The notes under the pieces were generated by a model, which had not been told where the DNA came from, did no database searches, and saw only the letters and a program-made list of their open reading frames with translations. 64,000 nt of DNA from Neptunitalea lumnitzerae (GTDB taxonomy: Bacteria > Bacteroidota > Bacteroidia > Flavobacteriales > Flavobacteriaceae), in the NCBI RefSeq assembly GCF_027924185.1, contig NZ_BRVO01000001.1:1054001-1118000 (forward strand), given 5' to 3'. Position numbers and translations under genes: made by a program. Below are positions 1-8,494 of the stretch, in pieces. Numbering within the stretch: the stretch's first letter is position 1; every line of letters begins with the position of its first letter.

Positions 1-32
1 GTATGTTGTGTTATAATTGAATACATAGTATA

Positions 33-317
33 ATGCCTGCAAATAAAAAATATTTATCGCAAAGCAGAGGGCAACGCATAGCCAAGTTTACTGCTGGTTT
101 TATTGGTGGTTATCTAGTGGCAATGTCATTTCATTTAGCCGTTGCAGCTTGGTTTCATACTGTAAATGTTGTTATAACATCTACTTTTTCAGCTTTTTTA
201 CTTTGGGCAGGTTTAATGATAGTGGCCTACTTAGGTAAAAACGGGTGGAAAATGTGGGGCTGGTATTTATTAGCTACAGCCATATTTTTAGGGATTATGT
301 ATTTAGGAATTAGTTAG
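33..317 (+). CDS. Small polytopic membrane protein upstream of PepSY protein
   Basis: A 94-residue hydrophobic protein with about three membrane segments (roughly residues 18-40, 45-65 and 72-92) and a basic N-terminus. It ends 8 bases before the PepSY membrane protein, so the two are probably co-transcribed. Small proteins of this kind often sit between TonB-dependent siderophore receptors and PepSY proteins in Bacteroidota; a receptor could lie just left of the window, which cannot be seen. A role in iron or siderophore handling is inferred from context only. Confidence 0.7.
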   Translation: MPANKKYLSQSRGQRIAKFTAGFIGGYLVAMSFHLAVAAWFHTVNVVITSTFSAFLLWAGLMIVAYLGKNGWKMWGWYLLATAIFLGIMYLGIS

Positions 318-325
318 CTTATCAT

Positions 326-1864
326 ATGAAAAACAGACCATATAATATTTTTTTCCATTTACACACCGTTAGCGGTATTGTAATTAGTGTATTGCTGTAT
401 GTTATTTTCTTTACAGGCTCGTTTTCATTTTTTAGAGATGAAATTGTGAACTGGGAGCGAAACGACCCAATGGTTTCTTCAACAGAAATGCACTTGAATA
501 TAGATGAGGCATTAGATACGTTGGCTACTAGATATGTGCTTAAAGGGAGAGATATTACTTTTAAAAAGTATTATGAAGAGCACCAGCCTGCGGTGAGTTT
601 AGGAGCTTCTAAAGACACCCTTATAGCTGAAGCCGATAGGGCAGGAGCTTTTTTCTATCTGCATGATGAAAAATTTACAGAGCAAAGTTATCCTGAATCG
701 TATAATCTAGGAGAGTTTTTATATCGTTTACATTTTTTTGCACAAATACCTTATCCGTATGGATATTATTTAAGTGGGTTTACAGCTTTCTTTTTTCTGT
801 TTGCGCTTATTACAGGTATCCTAATACACTGGGATAAAATTGTAAGCAATTTTTATATTTTCAGGCCTAAAGCTAAGCTAAAGGTGTTGTGGACAGATGC
901 CCATACTGCTTTAGGTACCATTGGCTTTCCGTTTCAATTGGTGTATGCTATTACAGGTGCTTTTTTCATGATTCAGCTATTGTTAGTAGCTCCTTATGCC
1001 GTAGTTTTTTTTAATAAAGACAAGCAAGAGTTAATGCAAGCTTTAGAATTTACAGATCCGGTTTATGAATATGCGGGTGAAGATTTAGGGAAACCATTTT
1101 CAGTAGAAAAATACATTACAGAAACCAAACAAAGCTGGCGAGATTTTAATGTAACAAAAATAGGTGTGTTTAACTATGCCGATGCTAATATGCATGTATA
1201 TGTAGAGGGGCAGTTAAACCCCGATAGTAGGTTTACCGGAATAGGAAAAGTAAGTTATAAGGTAGCGGATGGTAGTGCAACAGTTATTAAGAACCCATAT
1301 ACAGGTAACTCTTATTTAGATGGGGTTAAAACTGCCGTCTACAGATTGCATTATGGAGATTATGCAGGCTACCCTTTACGCATTATTAGTTTTGTAATGG
1401 GTATTATTGGGTGTGTGGTTATATTATCTGGTGTATTAATATGGTTAAATGCCCGTAATAAAAAGAATACTCCTGAAAAGGAGAAAAGGTATAATAATAG
1501 TGTAGCAAATATATACCTCTCTATTTGCTTAAGTATGTATCCTATAACAGCGCTAGCCTTTTTGGTGGTGAAAATAAAAGGGGGGAGTGGTATGAGCTTT
1601 CTGTATTGGTTTTATTTTATAGGATGGTTGTTACTAAGTGTATTATTTATGCTGAAGAAAAACAATACGTTTACTAACAAATATACGCTTTTATTAGGCA
1701 GTTTTTTTGGTTTAATGGTTCCTATAGTTAATGGGGTTATGACTGGAAATTGGTTTTGGTTGGCGCTTGCAGAAAATAATATACACTCGTTTTTTATAGA
1801 TGTATTTTGGTTGGTATTGTCTTTACTTACTTTTTACGGCTTTTTAAAGGTTAAAAGTACATAG
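326..1864 (+). CDS. PepSY-associated transmembrane protein
   Basis: 512 residues. The N-terminus has the FHLHTVSGI motif followed by a first membrane helix (about 10-33), typical of the PepSY-associated TM family. A periplasmic part (about 35-145) follows, then helices near 148-170 and 200-225, a second soluble PepSY-like part (about 235-350), a helix near 355-378, and a C-terminal bundle of four helices. Family members are linked to ferric-siderophore reduction or iron release in the periplasm. That is family knowledge plus context; no heme or flavin site was proved here. A strong terminator follows the stop. Confidence 0.85.
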   Translation: MKNRPYNIFFHLHTVSGIVISVLLYVIFFTGSFSFFRDEIVNWERNDPMVSSTEMHLNIDEALDTLATRYVLKGRDITFKKYYEEHQPAVSLGASKDTLIAEADRAGAFFYLHDEKFTEQSYPESYNLGEFLYRLHFFAQIPYPYGYYLSGFTAFFFLFALITGILIHWDKIVSNFYIFRPKAKLKVLWTDAHTALGTIGFPFQLVYAITGAFFMIQLLLVAPYAVVFFNKDKQELMQALEFTDPVYEYAGEDLGKPFSVEKYITETKQSWRDFNVTKIGVFNYADANMHVYVEGQLNPDSRFTGIGKVSYKVADGSATVIKNPYTGNSYLDGVKTAVYRLHYGDYAGYPLRIISFVMGIIGCVVILSGVLIWLNARNKKNTPEKEKRYNNSVANIYLSICLSMYPITALAFLVVKIKGGSGMSFLYWFYFIGWLLLSVLFMLKKNNTFTNKYTLLLGSFFGLMVPIVNGVMTGNWFWLALAENNIHSFFIDVFWLVLSLLTFYGFLKVKST

Positions 1865-1900
1865 AATAGATTGTCAATATTATTGTAATAGAACTAATAA

Positions 1901-1926
1901 AATGCCCTTTGTGGGCATTTTTTTGT
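1901..1926 (+). terminator. Rho-independent terminator after PepSY gene
   Basis: AATGCCC and GGGCATT form a 7-bp stem around a TTTGT loop, followed by a run of T. It lies 36 bases after the PepSY stop and separates that pair from the DUF2589 block. Confidence 0.85.
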
Positions 1927-2143
1927 TTTATAAAGGGAGTGTTTTTAAATACTTAAATGTAGGTAGCGACTTTTACCTATTTTTTTCAAATACATATTAT
2001 TACGTACAAAATTCTGGTAAGATATAGAGACCTTAGCTATGTCTTTAAAGTTTAATGTAGCTACAAAATTAATTAAGGCAGGGCGGTAACCGAAAAGCCT
2101 GTTAATAGAGTAGGTATATTAATAACCTTAAAAATTCTACGTT

Positions 2144-2800
2144 ATGGATTCTAATTTAGTCTCTATGGCACAGCAGTTTTCAGGTTTGCCAATGGGTGCG
2201 CTTATTGGTGGTCCTTTAAATGCTGCAGCTCAAGCAAATGCAAATATGGCATTTACGCAGACGCAATATTTACTTAACACCTGTTTTGTAAAAGAAGATA
2301 AAGGAGGGTATTCTCCTATTATGATTGACATGACTTTGAAGAGAGGTGTAATAACACCTCCTGCAAAAGAAGGGGATGACCCAAAAATAGATATCGTTGA
2401 TACTACATTTAACCTACCAGTATTAACAATTTTACCACTTAATTCATTAGCAGTGGAAACCGTTGATATCAATTTTGAGATGGAGGTAAACTCTAGTTTT
2501 AGTGAACAACAAGAGAAGACTTCTTCTACTGAGAAGCAAGGAACTGCTTCTTTTGAAGCTAAAGCAGGTTGGGGGCCATTCTCTGTAGAAATTAAAGGGT
2601 CGGCTAGTTATGACTCTAAAGATTCGGAAACTCATAGTACACATTACCAAAAAAGTAACTCAGCTAAGTATACAGTTAATGTACATGCTGGCCAACTTCC
2701 GCTTCCTAAAGGCGTAAATACCATTATTGAAGCGTTTACAAACTCCATTCAGCCTATTGAAATGCCTAGTGTAAGTAAAGACAGTGGAGGAAATAGTTAA
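2144..2800 (+). CDS. DUF2589 domain protein, copy 1
   Basis: 218 residues, soluble, no signal peptide. It matches the DUF2589 pattern I recognise: an Ala/Gln-rich N-terminus with two small-residue stretches (PMGALIGGPLNAAAQ), a central beta-rich part with the LPVLTILPLNSLAVE signature near residue 95, a Ser/Thr/Lys-rich variable loop (about 118-165), and a C-terminal LPLPKGVNTIIE segment. The biochemical function of the family is unknown. It is first of five codirectional genes with two more DUF2589 copies, a zinc ribbon and a GH25 muramidase. It is the longest copy; the other two share the core and differ in the loop. Confidence 0.8.
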   Translation: MDSNLVSMAQQFSGLPMGALIGGPLNAAAQANANMAFTQTQYLLNTCFVKEDKGGYSPIMIDMTLKRGVITPPAKEGDDPKIDIVDTTFNLPVLTILPLNSLAVETVDINFEMEVNSSFSEQQEKTSSTEKQGTASFEAKAGWGPFSVEIKGSASYDSKDSETHSTHYQKSNSAKYTVNVHAGQLPLPKGVNTIIEAFTNSIQPIEMPSVSKDSGGNS

Positions 2801-2876
2801 GACAAGATGTTTTAATATGGTTTTATGTTAATATATAAGGCTCATGGTTTCATGAGCCTTATTAAACCAAAGAATT

Positions 2877-3488
2877 ATGAATCAGGATCAGCAAAAAGAA
2901 ACAGACATACAATCGTTATTATCAGCACCTTTTGTAGCAGCTGCTAAAGCGAGTTCTGAGATGGCTAAAAAACAAGCTTCATTTCTGATAGAGAATAGTT
3001 TTGATGTAGAAGGAGATAAGTATAAGCCTAAGATGATAACCATGGCTATTACTAAAAATGTTTTGGTAGAGGGAGAAATGAAATCCATTGTTTCTCATTT
3101 TGAGTTGCCTTTGTTAACGCTTCTACCTGTAAATACACTAGCTGTAACAGATATTAATTTGAAGTTTGATTTAGAAATACTAACTGCTATCAACCATAGC
3201 AATGATGATGGCGATAAGCATGTTACACTACACGGAGGTTTAACTTACCATGCCAAGAATGAAAATAGTAAGCCAGCAGGTAAAAATGCTTTTAATAGCA
3301 ATAGTAAAGCTAATTTATCGGTAGAAATGAATGGAGGAACGGTACCCTTACCAATGGGTTTTACTACCATATTAGATTTATATACCAAGAATATTTCATT
3401 ATCAGGCACCGGGACTGCCTCTTCTGCAGATAGTAATACTGCTTCAAGTTCTACAACGGAACGTGAAAAACCAACTGAAAACGAATAA
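2877..3488 (+). CDS. DUF2589 domain protein, copy 2
   Basis: 203 residues, paralogous to the preceding protein: N-terminal LLSAPFVAAAKASSEMA, central ELPLLTLLPVNTLAVTDIN near residue 75, and C-terminal VPLPMGFTTILDLY. The last 25 residues are Ser/Thr-rich and look disordered. It starts 76 bases after copy 1. Function unknown. The repeated core suggests the copies assemble with each other or on a common partner, which is inference. Confidence 0.8.
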   Translation: MNQDQQKETDIQSLLSAPFVAAAKASSEMAKKQASFLIENSFDVEGDKYKPKMITMAITKNVLVEGEMKSIVSHFELPLLTLLPVNTLAVTDINLKFDLEILTAINHSNDDGDKHVTLHGGLTYHAKNENSKPAGKNAFNSNSKANLSVEMNGGTVPLPMGFTTILDLYTKNISLSGTGTASSADSNTASSSTTEREKPTENE

Positions 3489-3509
3489 TAACTAATAAAC
3501 AATACTATA

Positions 3510-3707
3510 ATGACACAAACGTTACCATGCCCAGTTTGCAAAAGCACTATATATTTTGAACCAACTCAATTACTACAAGGAGTAGGGTTTCAATGTACCA
3601 ATTGTTTTTCTGAAGTAAAGATTTCAGGACAAAGTTTAGACCAAGCTAAAAAGCTTTATGACGATTTTAAAAGAATGAAGACAGAAGTTTTAAATGCGAA
3701 AAAATGA
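3510..3707 (+). CDS. Zinc-ribbon peptide within DUF2589 block
   Basis: 65 residues with two CxxC pairs, CPVC at residues 6-9 and CTNC at about 31-34, 21 residues apart: a classical zinc ribbon. The rest is a charged helix. It overlaps the next DUF2589 gene by 4 bases (ATGA), so translation is probably coupled. Possible roles are nucleic-acid or protein binding; nothing in the sequence decides between them. Confidence 0.75.
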   Translation: MTQTLPCPVCKSTIYFEPTQLLQGVGFQCTNCFSEVKISGQSLDQAKKLYDDFKRMKTEVLNAKK

Positions 3708-4165
3708 TACAGTTTAAACAATTAGTAGAAGCTATTTACGAAGCTACGGTAGTAGCTAATAATGCCAATAATTCTCATCAGCAAATATTTGATACGTATT
3801 TTGAAAAGGAAGGAAATGGTTTTAAAGCGCGTACCGTAACCATACAACATCCGGTAAATACAAAAGAAGGATTGAAAACAACCAGTATAGATGTGCCTTT
3901 AATTACATTAGTGCCTATTAGTACTGCTGCTATTGAAAATTTAAAGTTTACCACCGATATTGAAATTGCACTTGACGGAGATGATAACTTATTAGTGAGC
4001 TTTGGCAAAAAAGAAGATAATGAAGGAATCAATCCGTTTAAGAAAAAGGCAAGAAGCGCCGATGCTCAGTTAGAACTTACACTGTCTCCGCAAAGAGTAT
4101 CGGATGGGTTGGGGCAACTGATTGAAGGATATGAGCGTGTGTTACGTTCACAAATACCAACATAA
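3704..4165 (+). CDS. DUF2589 domain protein, copy 3 (short)
   Basis: 153 residues. It keeps the DUF2589 core (VPLITLVPISTAAIENL around residue 67) but has a shorter N-terminus and a C-terminal QRVSDGLGQLIEGYERVL in place of the LPLP...TII segment. It overlaps the zinc-ribbon gene by 4 bases and ends 2 bases before the GH25 gene, so these genes almost certainly form one transcript. Confidence 0.75.
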   Translation: MIQFKQLVEAIYEATVVANNANNSHQQIFDTYFEKEGNGFKARTVTIQHPVNTKEGLKTTSIDVPLITLVPISTAAIENLKFTTDIEIALDGDDNLLVSFGKKEDNEGINPFKKKARSADAQLELTLSPQRVSDGLGQLIEGYERVLRSQIPT

Positions 4166-4167
4166 TT

Positions 4168-5010
4168 ATGAGAAAGCTATCTAAATGGCAAGACTTTATT
4201 ATTAAGTGTGCGGTAATATTTTTACTCTGTTATCTCTTGTTTTATGTTATTAAGGGAGATGTGTCTTTTTTTACCAGAAAAGATGTAAAGAGCTTGCTTG
4301 ATATTCAAAAAACCGAAATTGTGCATGAGCTTTCAAATGTAACAACTGCTAAAAAAGATAGTACTGTAAACGGATTAGATTTGTCTCATTTTCAAAATTT
4401 CGCAGTCAATAGTGCTAACTATGATGAAATTGATTTTGTGATTTTTAAAGCTACGCAAGGAACTATTTTTGAAGACCCTAAGTTTGCTTATAATTATAGA
4501 GAAACACCAAAAGAGATAGTGAAGGGCGCGTATCATTTTTATGATACTGGTAAAGACCCGGTTGAACAGGCTCAGTTTTTTCTAAAAGTAGTGAAAGCAC
4601 AAGATAGTTTACATGCTCCGTTTTACAATATGTTACCGCCTATATTAGATATTGAAAGAGGTAGTATAGAGGTAGATGATATATCTAAAAAGGAGTTTCA
4701 AGACCATCTAAAACAGTGGTTAGAAATAGTTGAAAAAGAAACAGGTAAAAGACCCATAATTTATGGTAGCCTAGTTTTTTTAGAACAGTACTTAGATGAT
4801 TTTTATTTTAAAAAATATGCTTTATGGATTGCCGAATGGCGTAATGTACGAGCGCCTGTAATCCCATGGATTTGGGATAATAAATGGACCTTTTGGCAAA
4901 AAACCGATAGTTATCAGTACGGAGTAGAGTTGGTAGATTATGATGTGTACAATGGTTCACGTGCAGGTTTGCAAAAGCTAACTACCACCACTCAATCCTC
5001 GTTACAGTAA
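4168..5010 (+). CDS. Membrane-anchored GH25 muramidase
   Basis: 280 residues. A single N-terminal helix (about 11-28) is followed by a linker and a glycoside hydrolase family 25 domain (about 66-265). The GLDLSH motif supplies Asp71, and LDIE near 160-163 supplies Asp161 and Glu163, the acidic pair expected on the strands of the GH25 barrel; the WIAEW motif is also present. The family cleaves beta-1,4 bonds between MurNAc and GlcNAc. There is no signal-peptidase site, so it probably stays anchored with the catalytic domain in the periplasm. It is last in the DUF2589 operon and overlaps the opposing response regulator by 9 bases. Confidence 0.9.
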   Translation: MRKLSKWQDFIIKCAVIFLLCYLLFYVIKGDVSFFTRKDVKSLLDIQKTEIVHELSNVTTAKKDSTVNGLDLSHFQNFAVNSANYDEIDFVIFKATQGTIFEDPKFAYNYRETPKEIVKGAYHFYDTGKDPVEQAQFFLKVVKAQDSLHAPFYNMLPPILDIERGSIEVDDISKKEFQDHLKQWLEIVEKETGKRPIIYGSLVFLEQYLDDFYFKKYALWIAEWRNVRAPVIPWIWDNKWTFWQKTDSYQYGVELVDYDVYNGSRAGLQKLTTTTQSSLQ

Positions 5011-5676
5011 CGGAAATTCATCTAAGTCTATCAGTTTATTTTTTGCTGCAAATATGACTAACCCGGCGGTATTTTTGGTGCCCGTTTTGAGTATAAGGTT
5101 GGCCTTATGTGTTTCTACTGTTTTCTTACTTATAAAAAGTTTATCTGCTATTTCCTGAGCGGTCATTTGTAAACATAAAAGTTTTAATACATCCATTTCT
5201 CGTTCGGTAAGTATTTCTTTGGTGTCGGTTACAAGCTCGGGAGTTTTTTTTGATATCTGTTTGCGTAAAGTAAGCATTTGTTCATTATCAAAATAAAACC
5301 CCTTTTGTTTTACTTCTTTTATAATGGTTACCAGGTTTTCCTTTGGGAGTTCTTTAGGTAAAAAGGCATGTACGCCTAATTGAAACATAAATCCTAGGTA
5401 ATTGGGCTGATAAAAGGAGGTAAGTACAATAATCTTAATCTCCGGAAATTTTTGGGTTATAATAGCAATTACCTTTTTTCCATTTCCATTTTGCATTTTT
5501 AAATCCAGTACAAGAATATCTGGTGCGGTATGCTCATTTAAATGATCTAGAAAGTCGTTGCCATTATAAAATGCATTGGTTACCTTAATTTCGGGTGTTT
5601 TATTAAGGTAGTCCTTCAAAAGGTCTGTTACCAATTGATGGTCATCTACTAATGTTACATTTATTTTAGTTTGCAT
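5002..5676 (-). CDS. LuxR-type response regulator
   Basis: 224 residues: receiver domain (1-125) with the acidic pair Asp11-Asp12, phospho-acceptor Asp58 in ILVLDLK and the conserved Thr and Lys further on, then a C-terminal LuxR/NarL helix-turn-helix (about 155-215; LTEREMDVLKLL, IADKLFISKKTVETH). It overlaps the histidine kinase gene by 16 bases and is its likely partner. It converges with the GH25 gene, so the DUF2589 operon is a plausible but unproved target. Confidence 0.93.
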   Translation of the reverse strand: MQTKINVTLVDDHQLVTDLLKDYLNKTPEIKVTNAFYNGNDFLDHLNEHTAPDILVLDLKMQNGNGKKVIAIITQKFPEIKIIVLTSFYQPNYLGFMFQLGVHAFLPKELPKENLVTIIKEVKQKGFYFDNEQMLTLRKQISKKTPELVTDTKEILTEREMDVLKLLCLQMTAQEIADKLFISKKTVETHKANLILKTGTKNTAGLVIFAAKNKLIDLDEFPLL

Positions 5677-6386
5677 AGCAAGGTAAATTTGGTGCCTTTT
5701 GGTGTGTTGTTTTTAAATTTATACATAGCATTAAGTCCAGAGGCCCTTAGGGCAATGTTCTTTAATCCTAGTCCGGTCTTATGCTCTTCTGGTAAGCCTT
5801 TTCCATCATCGGTTACTACAAGGGCTATATAGCGTTTGTTACATTTTAATAGAATGGCAATGTTATTAGCTTTGGCATGCTTTTCTATATTGGTTATCAC
5901 TTCTTGAAATATTCTAAATACAGCCAGTTTAATTTTGGTAGCAATATGGGTGTCTGTAACGCATGAGCAATGTAAACTTATGTTGTAATAATTTTCTATT
6001 GGTGCTAAAAAATACGCTAACAACTCTTCTAGGTTGGTGTCGTTAATTAATGGGGGAGATAAATCGTGCGATATATTTCTGGCGGTAGTAATACACTTGG
6101 TTAGCTCGTTAGTGATAGTTTCGTTGGTGCTCATAAACTGTAAGTGTCTTAATTTACCAATTAAATCATCATGTATATCTGCGGCTATTCTTTTACGTTC
6201 GTGTTCCTGAATATCAATACTGTTTTTAATAAGCTGGTCATGGTGAATTTTTTGCAACGTAAATTTATGTTGTTCATTTTCTCTAATTCTTTTAATGTGC
6301 GTTTTGGTTAGCACAATAAAAGCCAAGAGTAAAATGCTACACAGTAGCAGGCTTCCAAAAATTAAACTGTCTGGCGAAAAATTCAT
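5661..6386 (-). CDS. Sensor histidine kinase (HisKA_3 type)
   Basis: 241 residues from the ATG at 6386, which follows the upstream stop by one base (TGATATG). A longer frame would begin inside the preceding gene with a non-signal N-terminus, so I reject it. One membrane helix (about 7-27), a short coiled coil, and the dimerisation motif ERKRIAADIHDDL with phospho-acceptor His72, then an HATPase domain with an N box (EVITNIEKHAKANN) and G boxes (DDGKGLP, GLGLKNI). This architecture pairs with NarL-type regulators. There is almost no periplasmic sensor; the adjacent polytopic protein may provide sensing. Confidence 0.92.
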   Translation of the reverse strand: MNFSPDSLIFGSLLLCSILLLAFIVLTKTHIKRIRENEQHKFTLQKIHHDQLIKNSIDIQEHERKRIAADIHDDLIGKLRHLQFMSTNETITNELTKCITTARNISHDLSPPLINDTNLEELLAYFLAPIENYYNISLHCSCVTDTHIATKIKLAVFRIFQEVITNIEKHAKANNIAILLKCNKRYIALVVTDDGKGLPEEHKTGLGLKNIALRASGLNAMYKFKNNTPKGTKFTLLCKLK

Positions 6387-6387
6387 A

Positions 6388-7005
6388 TCAGGTAGTTTTT
6401 TGTGACAGTTTGGTGGTAGTAGTAACATAGACGGTGGTACCGTAGTAAATTAATAAAAAGGTAAGCCTAAATAACCAGAAGTAGCCAACCAGGTCTAAAT
6501 TTTCCTTAATCAAGTAATTAAAGGATAGAGCCAAGATAAAGTCTATTGAAAAAAACGCAATAATACTTAGCATCATGGTAATAACGGAAGATGCCATGTT
6601 AATAGTGCCGTTAAAGTAACCTACAAGTACATTGATAGCTAATATAATAAGCGTAAAATTGTATATAACCCTATCTAAAGCTATGTATGATTTAAAGAAG
6701 TAGGTGCTTACTAAAGTAGCTATCATGGGTATTGCCATGATAGCTATAAATATGTTAGAAGTACTGGCTTTCCATTTTAATAGTGGTACATTAATGTAGT
6801 TACACAGAAAAATAAAATGAATATAATACGATATTGAGATTAGGAATAAATTATCGGCTACTACATGAGACAAACACTCAATAAGTAAGATGCATAAAAA
6901 ATACCATAAAAAATTATATCGTTTTTTTCTTACTATACTAAAGGTACAACCAGCTAATAAAATTAGAATGCCTAAGCTACTTAATGTAATGCTTACGGTT
7001 TCCAT
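6388..7005 (-). CDS. Polytopic membrane protein coupled to histidine kinase
   Basis: 205 residues, almost entirely hydrophobic, with about six or seven membrane segments and no recognisable catalytic motif. Its stop is one base from the kinase start, which implies tight translational coupling. The arrangement resembles split 7TM sensor plus kinase systems, where the membrane domain detects the signal. That role is inference; the family is not recognised. Confidence 0.7.
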   Translation of the reverse strand: METVSITLSSLGILILLAGCTFSIVRKKRYNFLWYFLCILLIECLSHVVADNLFLISISYYIHFIFLCNYINVPLLKWKASTSNIFIAIMAIPMIATLVSTYFFKSYIALDRVIYNFTLIILAINVLVGYFNGTINMASSVITMMLSIIAFFSIDFILALSFNYLIKENLDLVGYFWLFRLTFLLIYYGTTVYVTTTTKLSQKTT

Positions 7006-7038
7006 AATTATTAGGTAAAAGGTAAATAGGTACGCTAC

Positions 7039-7710
7039 TTAAGAATCTAATAGGTTTAAGCCCGATTGACCAAATGGTGGTTTGGGTCTACAAACATCAT
7101 AAAAGGCTATAAAGCTTTGGTTGGTATCATCTACCGTATTAAACGGAGAATTACTTACCACTATCAAATCCATATTATACCCTTTATAAGCTTCTTCATT
7201 ATACTTATTAAGCGCTAGTATAATGGTTACATTGGTAACATCTTTTGAAAATGCTTCTTTTAAATCTACAAACGGAATAGAAATGGCTCGTGGTATTTCG
7301 GTTGCTTTATCTTTTATTTCGGTAAACCAAGATTCTGCAAATAATACCCAATTTAAAATTCGGGTTTTGGCTTCAGTAGCAGATATTTCATCTACTGCAT
7401 TTTCTATTAAGGATAATGCAATGGGAGTTTCTTCTGAAACTTCTCTAAATAGGTTTTTCTTAATAAGATTAGTTCCTGGAGTATAACTTTCGTTTTTATC
7501 GGTTACACTATCAGTAATATAAAAGAAGATTTTAGAGTCTTCAACAGCTAGGTAGCAATTAAGAGTTTCGGGTTGCAATGCTTCCCATATTAAAAACTGA
7601 TCTTCAGTAATACTAAAACTTATTCCTTGGGTTAATAATGGAAGAGCTTGGTTGGTAGTACGCACCTCATTCCACTGGCTAATGTGTTGTTTAATGTCTT
7701 CAAGTGTCAT
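7039..7710 (-). CDS. Uncharacterised cytoplasmic protein
   Basis: 223 residues, acidic, no signal peptide or membrane segment. I do not recognise a family. The N-terminal half has alternating strands and helices (ITEDQFLIWEAL, CYLAVEDSKIFFYIT), and the C-terminus carries a Pro-rich CRPKPPFGQSG tail. It lies 33 bases upstream of the polytopic protein on the same strand, so it is probably the first gene of the two-component operon and may share the system with the DUF2589 genes. Confidence 0.6.
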   Translation of the reverse strand: MTLEDIKQHISQWNEVRTTNQALPLLTQGISFSITEDQFLIWEALQPETLNCYLAVEDSKIFFYITDSVTDKNESYTPGTNLIKKNLFREVSEETPIALSLIENAVDEISATEAKTRILNWVLFAESWFTEIKDKATEIPRAISIPFVDLKEAFSKDVTNVTIILALNKYNEEAYKGYNMDLIVVSNSPFNTVDDTNQSFIAFYDVCRPKPPFGQSGLNLLDS

Positions 7711-7904
7711 TGTAATAAAGTTTAGAGCTAATTAAAGTAGGTTAATAGCTACAAGGTAAGGAAAACCATATTACGAATCTATACACATTAATAGTTATTT
7801 TTATGAATAGCGTTATTTTTTATTATTTAATAATCAGGTGTTTATGTTTGGTGTGTTTTTGGTTGAAGGTATATCTGAGTAGTAGTAGTATAGGAATATA
7901 AAAA

Positions 7905-7932
7905 AAGCCTTAAAGATAACTTTAAGGCTTTT
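7905..7932 (-). terminator. Terminator of first tRNA-Asp
   Basis: A perfect 11-bp stem (AAGCCTTAAAG and its complement) with an ATAA loop. On the minus strand it is followed by a U run, 10 bases past the tRNA 3' end. Confidence 0.85.
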
Positions 7933-7942
7933 GCAATTTCTG

Positions 7943-8016
7943 CGGTCTGGACGGGACTCGAACCCGCGACCCCCTGCGTGACAGGCAGGTATTCTAACCA
8001 ACTGAACTACCAGACC
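7943..8016 (-). tRNA. tRNA-Asp (GTC), copy 1
   Basis: 74 nt on the minus strand. Acceptor stem GGTCTGG pairs with CCAGACC, discriminator G. The anticodon arm CCTGC-CTGTCAC-GCAGG gives anticodon GTC, and the T-arm is GCGGG-TTCGAGT-CCCGT. CCA is not encoded. A near-identical copy lies 265 bases to the right. Confidence 0.97.
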
Positions 8017-8034
8017 ATTCCTGTATTGCGGGTG

Positions 8035-8063
8035 CAAATATACACGTATTTTTGATATTTCAA
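8035..8063 (-). promoter_or_regulatory. Promoter of tRNA-Asp copy 1
   Basis: On the minus strand, TTG at 8061-8063 is followed after 18 bases by TATATTTG at 8042-8035: a full match to the Bacteroidota TTG/TAnnTTTG promoter, ending 18 bases before the tRNA 5' end. Confidence 0.85.
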
Positions 8064-8139
8064 ATAGTATTGAATAATTTTTTACTCAATATTTAAAATT
8101 TAGATGTTCACTAGCTTTTCCGGGATTTCTTAAAAGCAA

Positions 8140-8170
8140 AAAAGCCTTCCAGATATAAGGAAAGCTTTTC
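8140..8170 (-). terminator. Second hairpin between tRNA-Asp genes
   Basis: Imperfect stem (AAAGCCTTCC against GGAAAGCTTT, one mismatch) with a U tract on the minus strand. It lies between the two tRNA genes and probably backs up the terminator at 8248. Confidence 0.6.
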
Positions 8171-8247
8171 ATTGGTTTAACTACTAAACCAAAGATAAAC
8201 TTGCAATAAGCTTATCTAAACAACACAACTACTTTTTATTGCCAAAA

Positions 8248-8271
8248 AAAGCCCCAAGTTCTTGGAGCTTT
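8248..8271 (-). terminator. Terminator of second tRNA-Asp
   Basis: Stem AAAGC-CCAAG / CTTGG-GCTTT with one C-A mismatch, and a run of seven U on the minus strand, 10 bases past the tRNA 3' end. Confidence 0.8.
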
Positions 8272-8281
8272 ATGCAATTTG

Positions 8282-8355
8282 CGGTCTGGACGGGACTCGA
8301 ACCCGCGACCCCCTGCGTGACAGGCAGGTATTCTAACCAACTGAACTACCAGACC
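8282..8355 (-). tRNA. tRNA-Asp (GTC), copy 2
   Basis: 74 nt, identical by eye to copy 1 at 7943-8016, anticodon GTC, with the same 5' flank apart from one base. It has its own promoter and terminator, so the copies are separate transcription units rather than a tandem precursor. Confidence 0.97.
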
Positions 8356-8373
8356 ATTCCTGTATTGCGGTTG

Positions 8374-8403
8374 CAAATATACATCCAATTATGTTATTGC
8401 CAA
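8374..8403 (-). promoter_or_regulatory. Promoter of tRNA-Asp copy 2
   Basis: On the minus strand, TTG at 8401-8403, 19 bases, then TATATTTG at 8381-8374. Same -7 box and position relative to the tRNA as in copy 1; the upstream half differs in sequence but keeps the TTG. Confidence 0.85.
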
Positions 8404-8494
8404 ATTAAATGGATGTTTTTTTTAAATAAAATGTGTTTTTAAGATGAAAATTTGTTTAATTAATTGGTTTACAGGGGCTAAATTTTATAAACAG

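Noticed and set aside
7834..8037. 67-residue open frame across the first tRNA-Asp on the minus strand
   Set aside because: It covers the tRNA and its promoter; the peptide is the typical artefact of reading through a tRNA gene.
8239..8442. 67-residue open frame on the plus strand across the second tRNA-Asp
   Set aside because: It is antisense to the tRNA and spans its terminator; no independent support.
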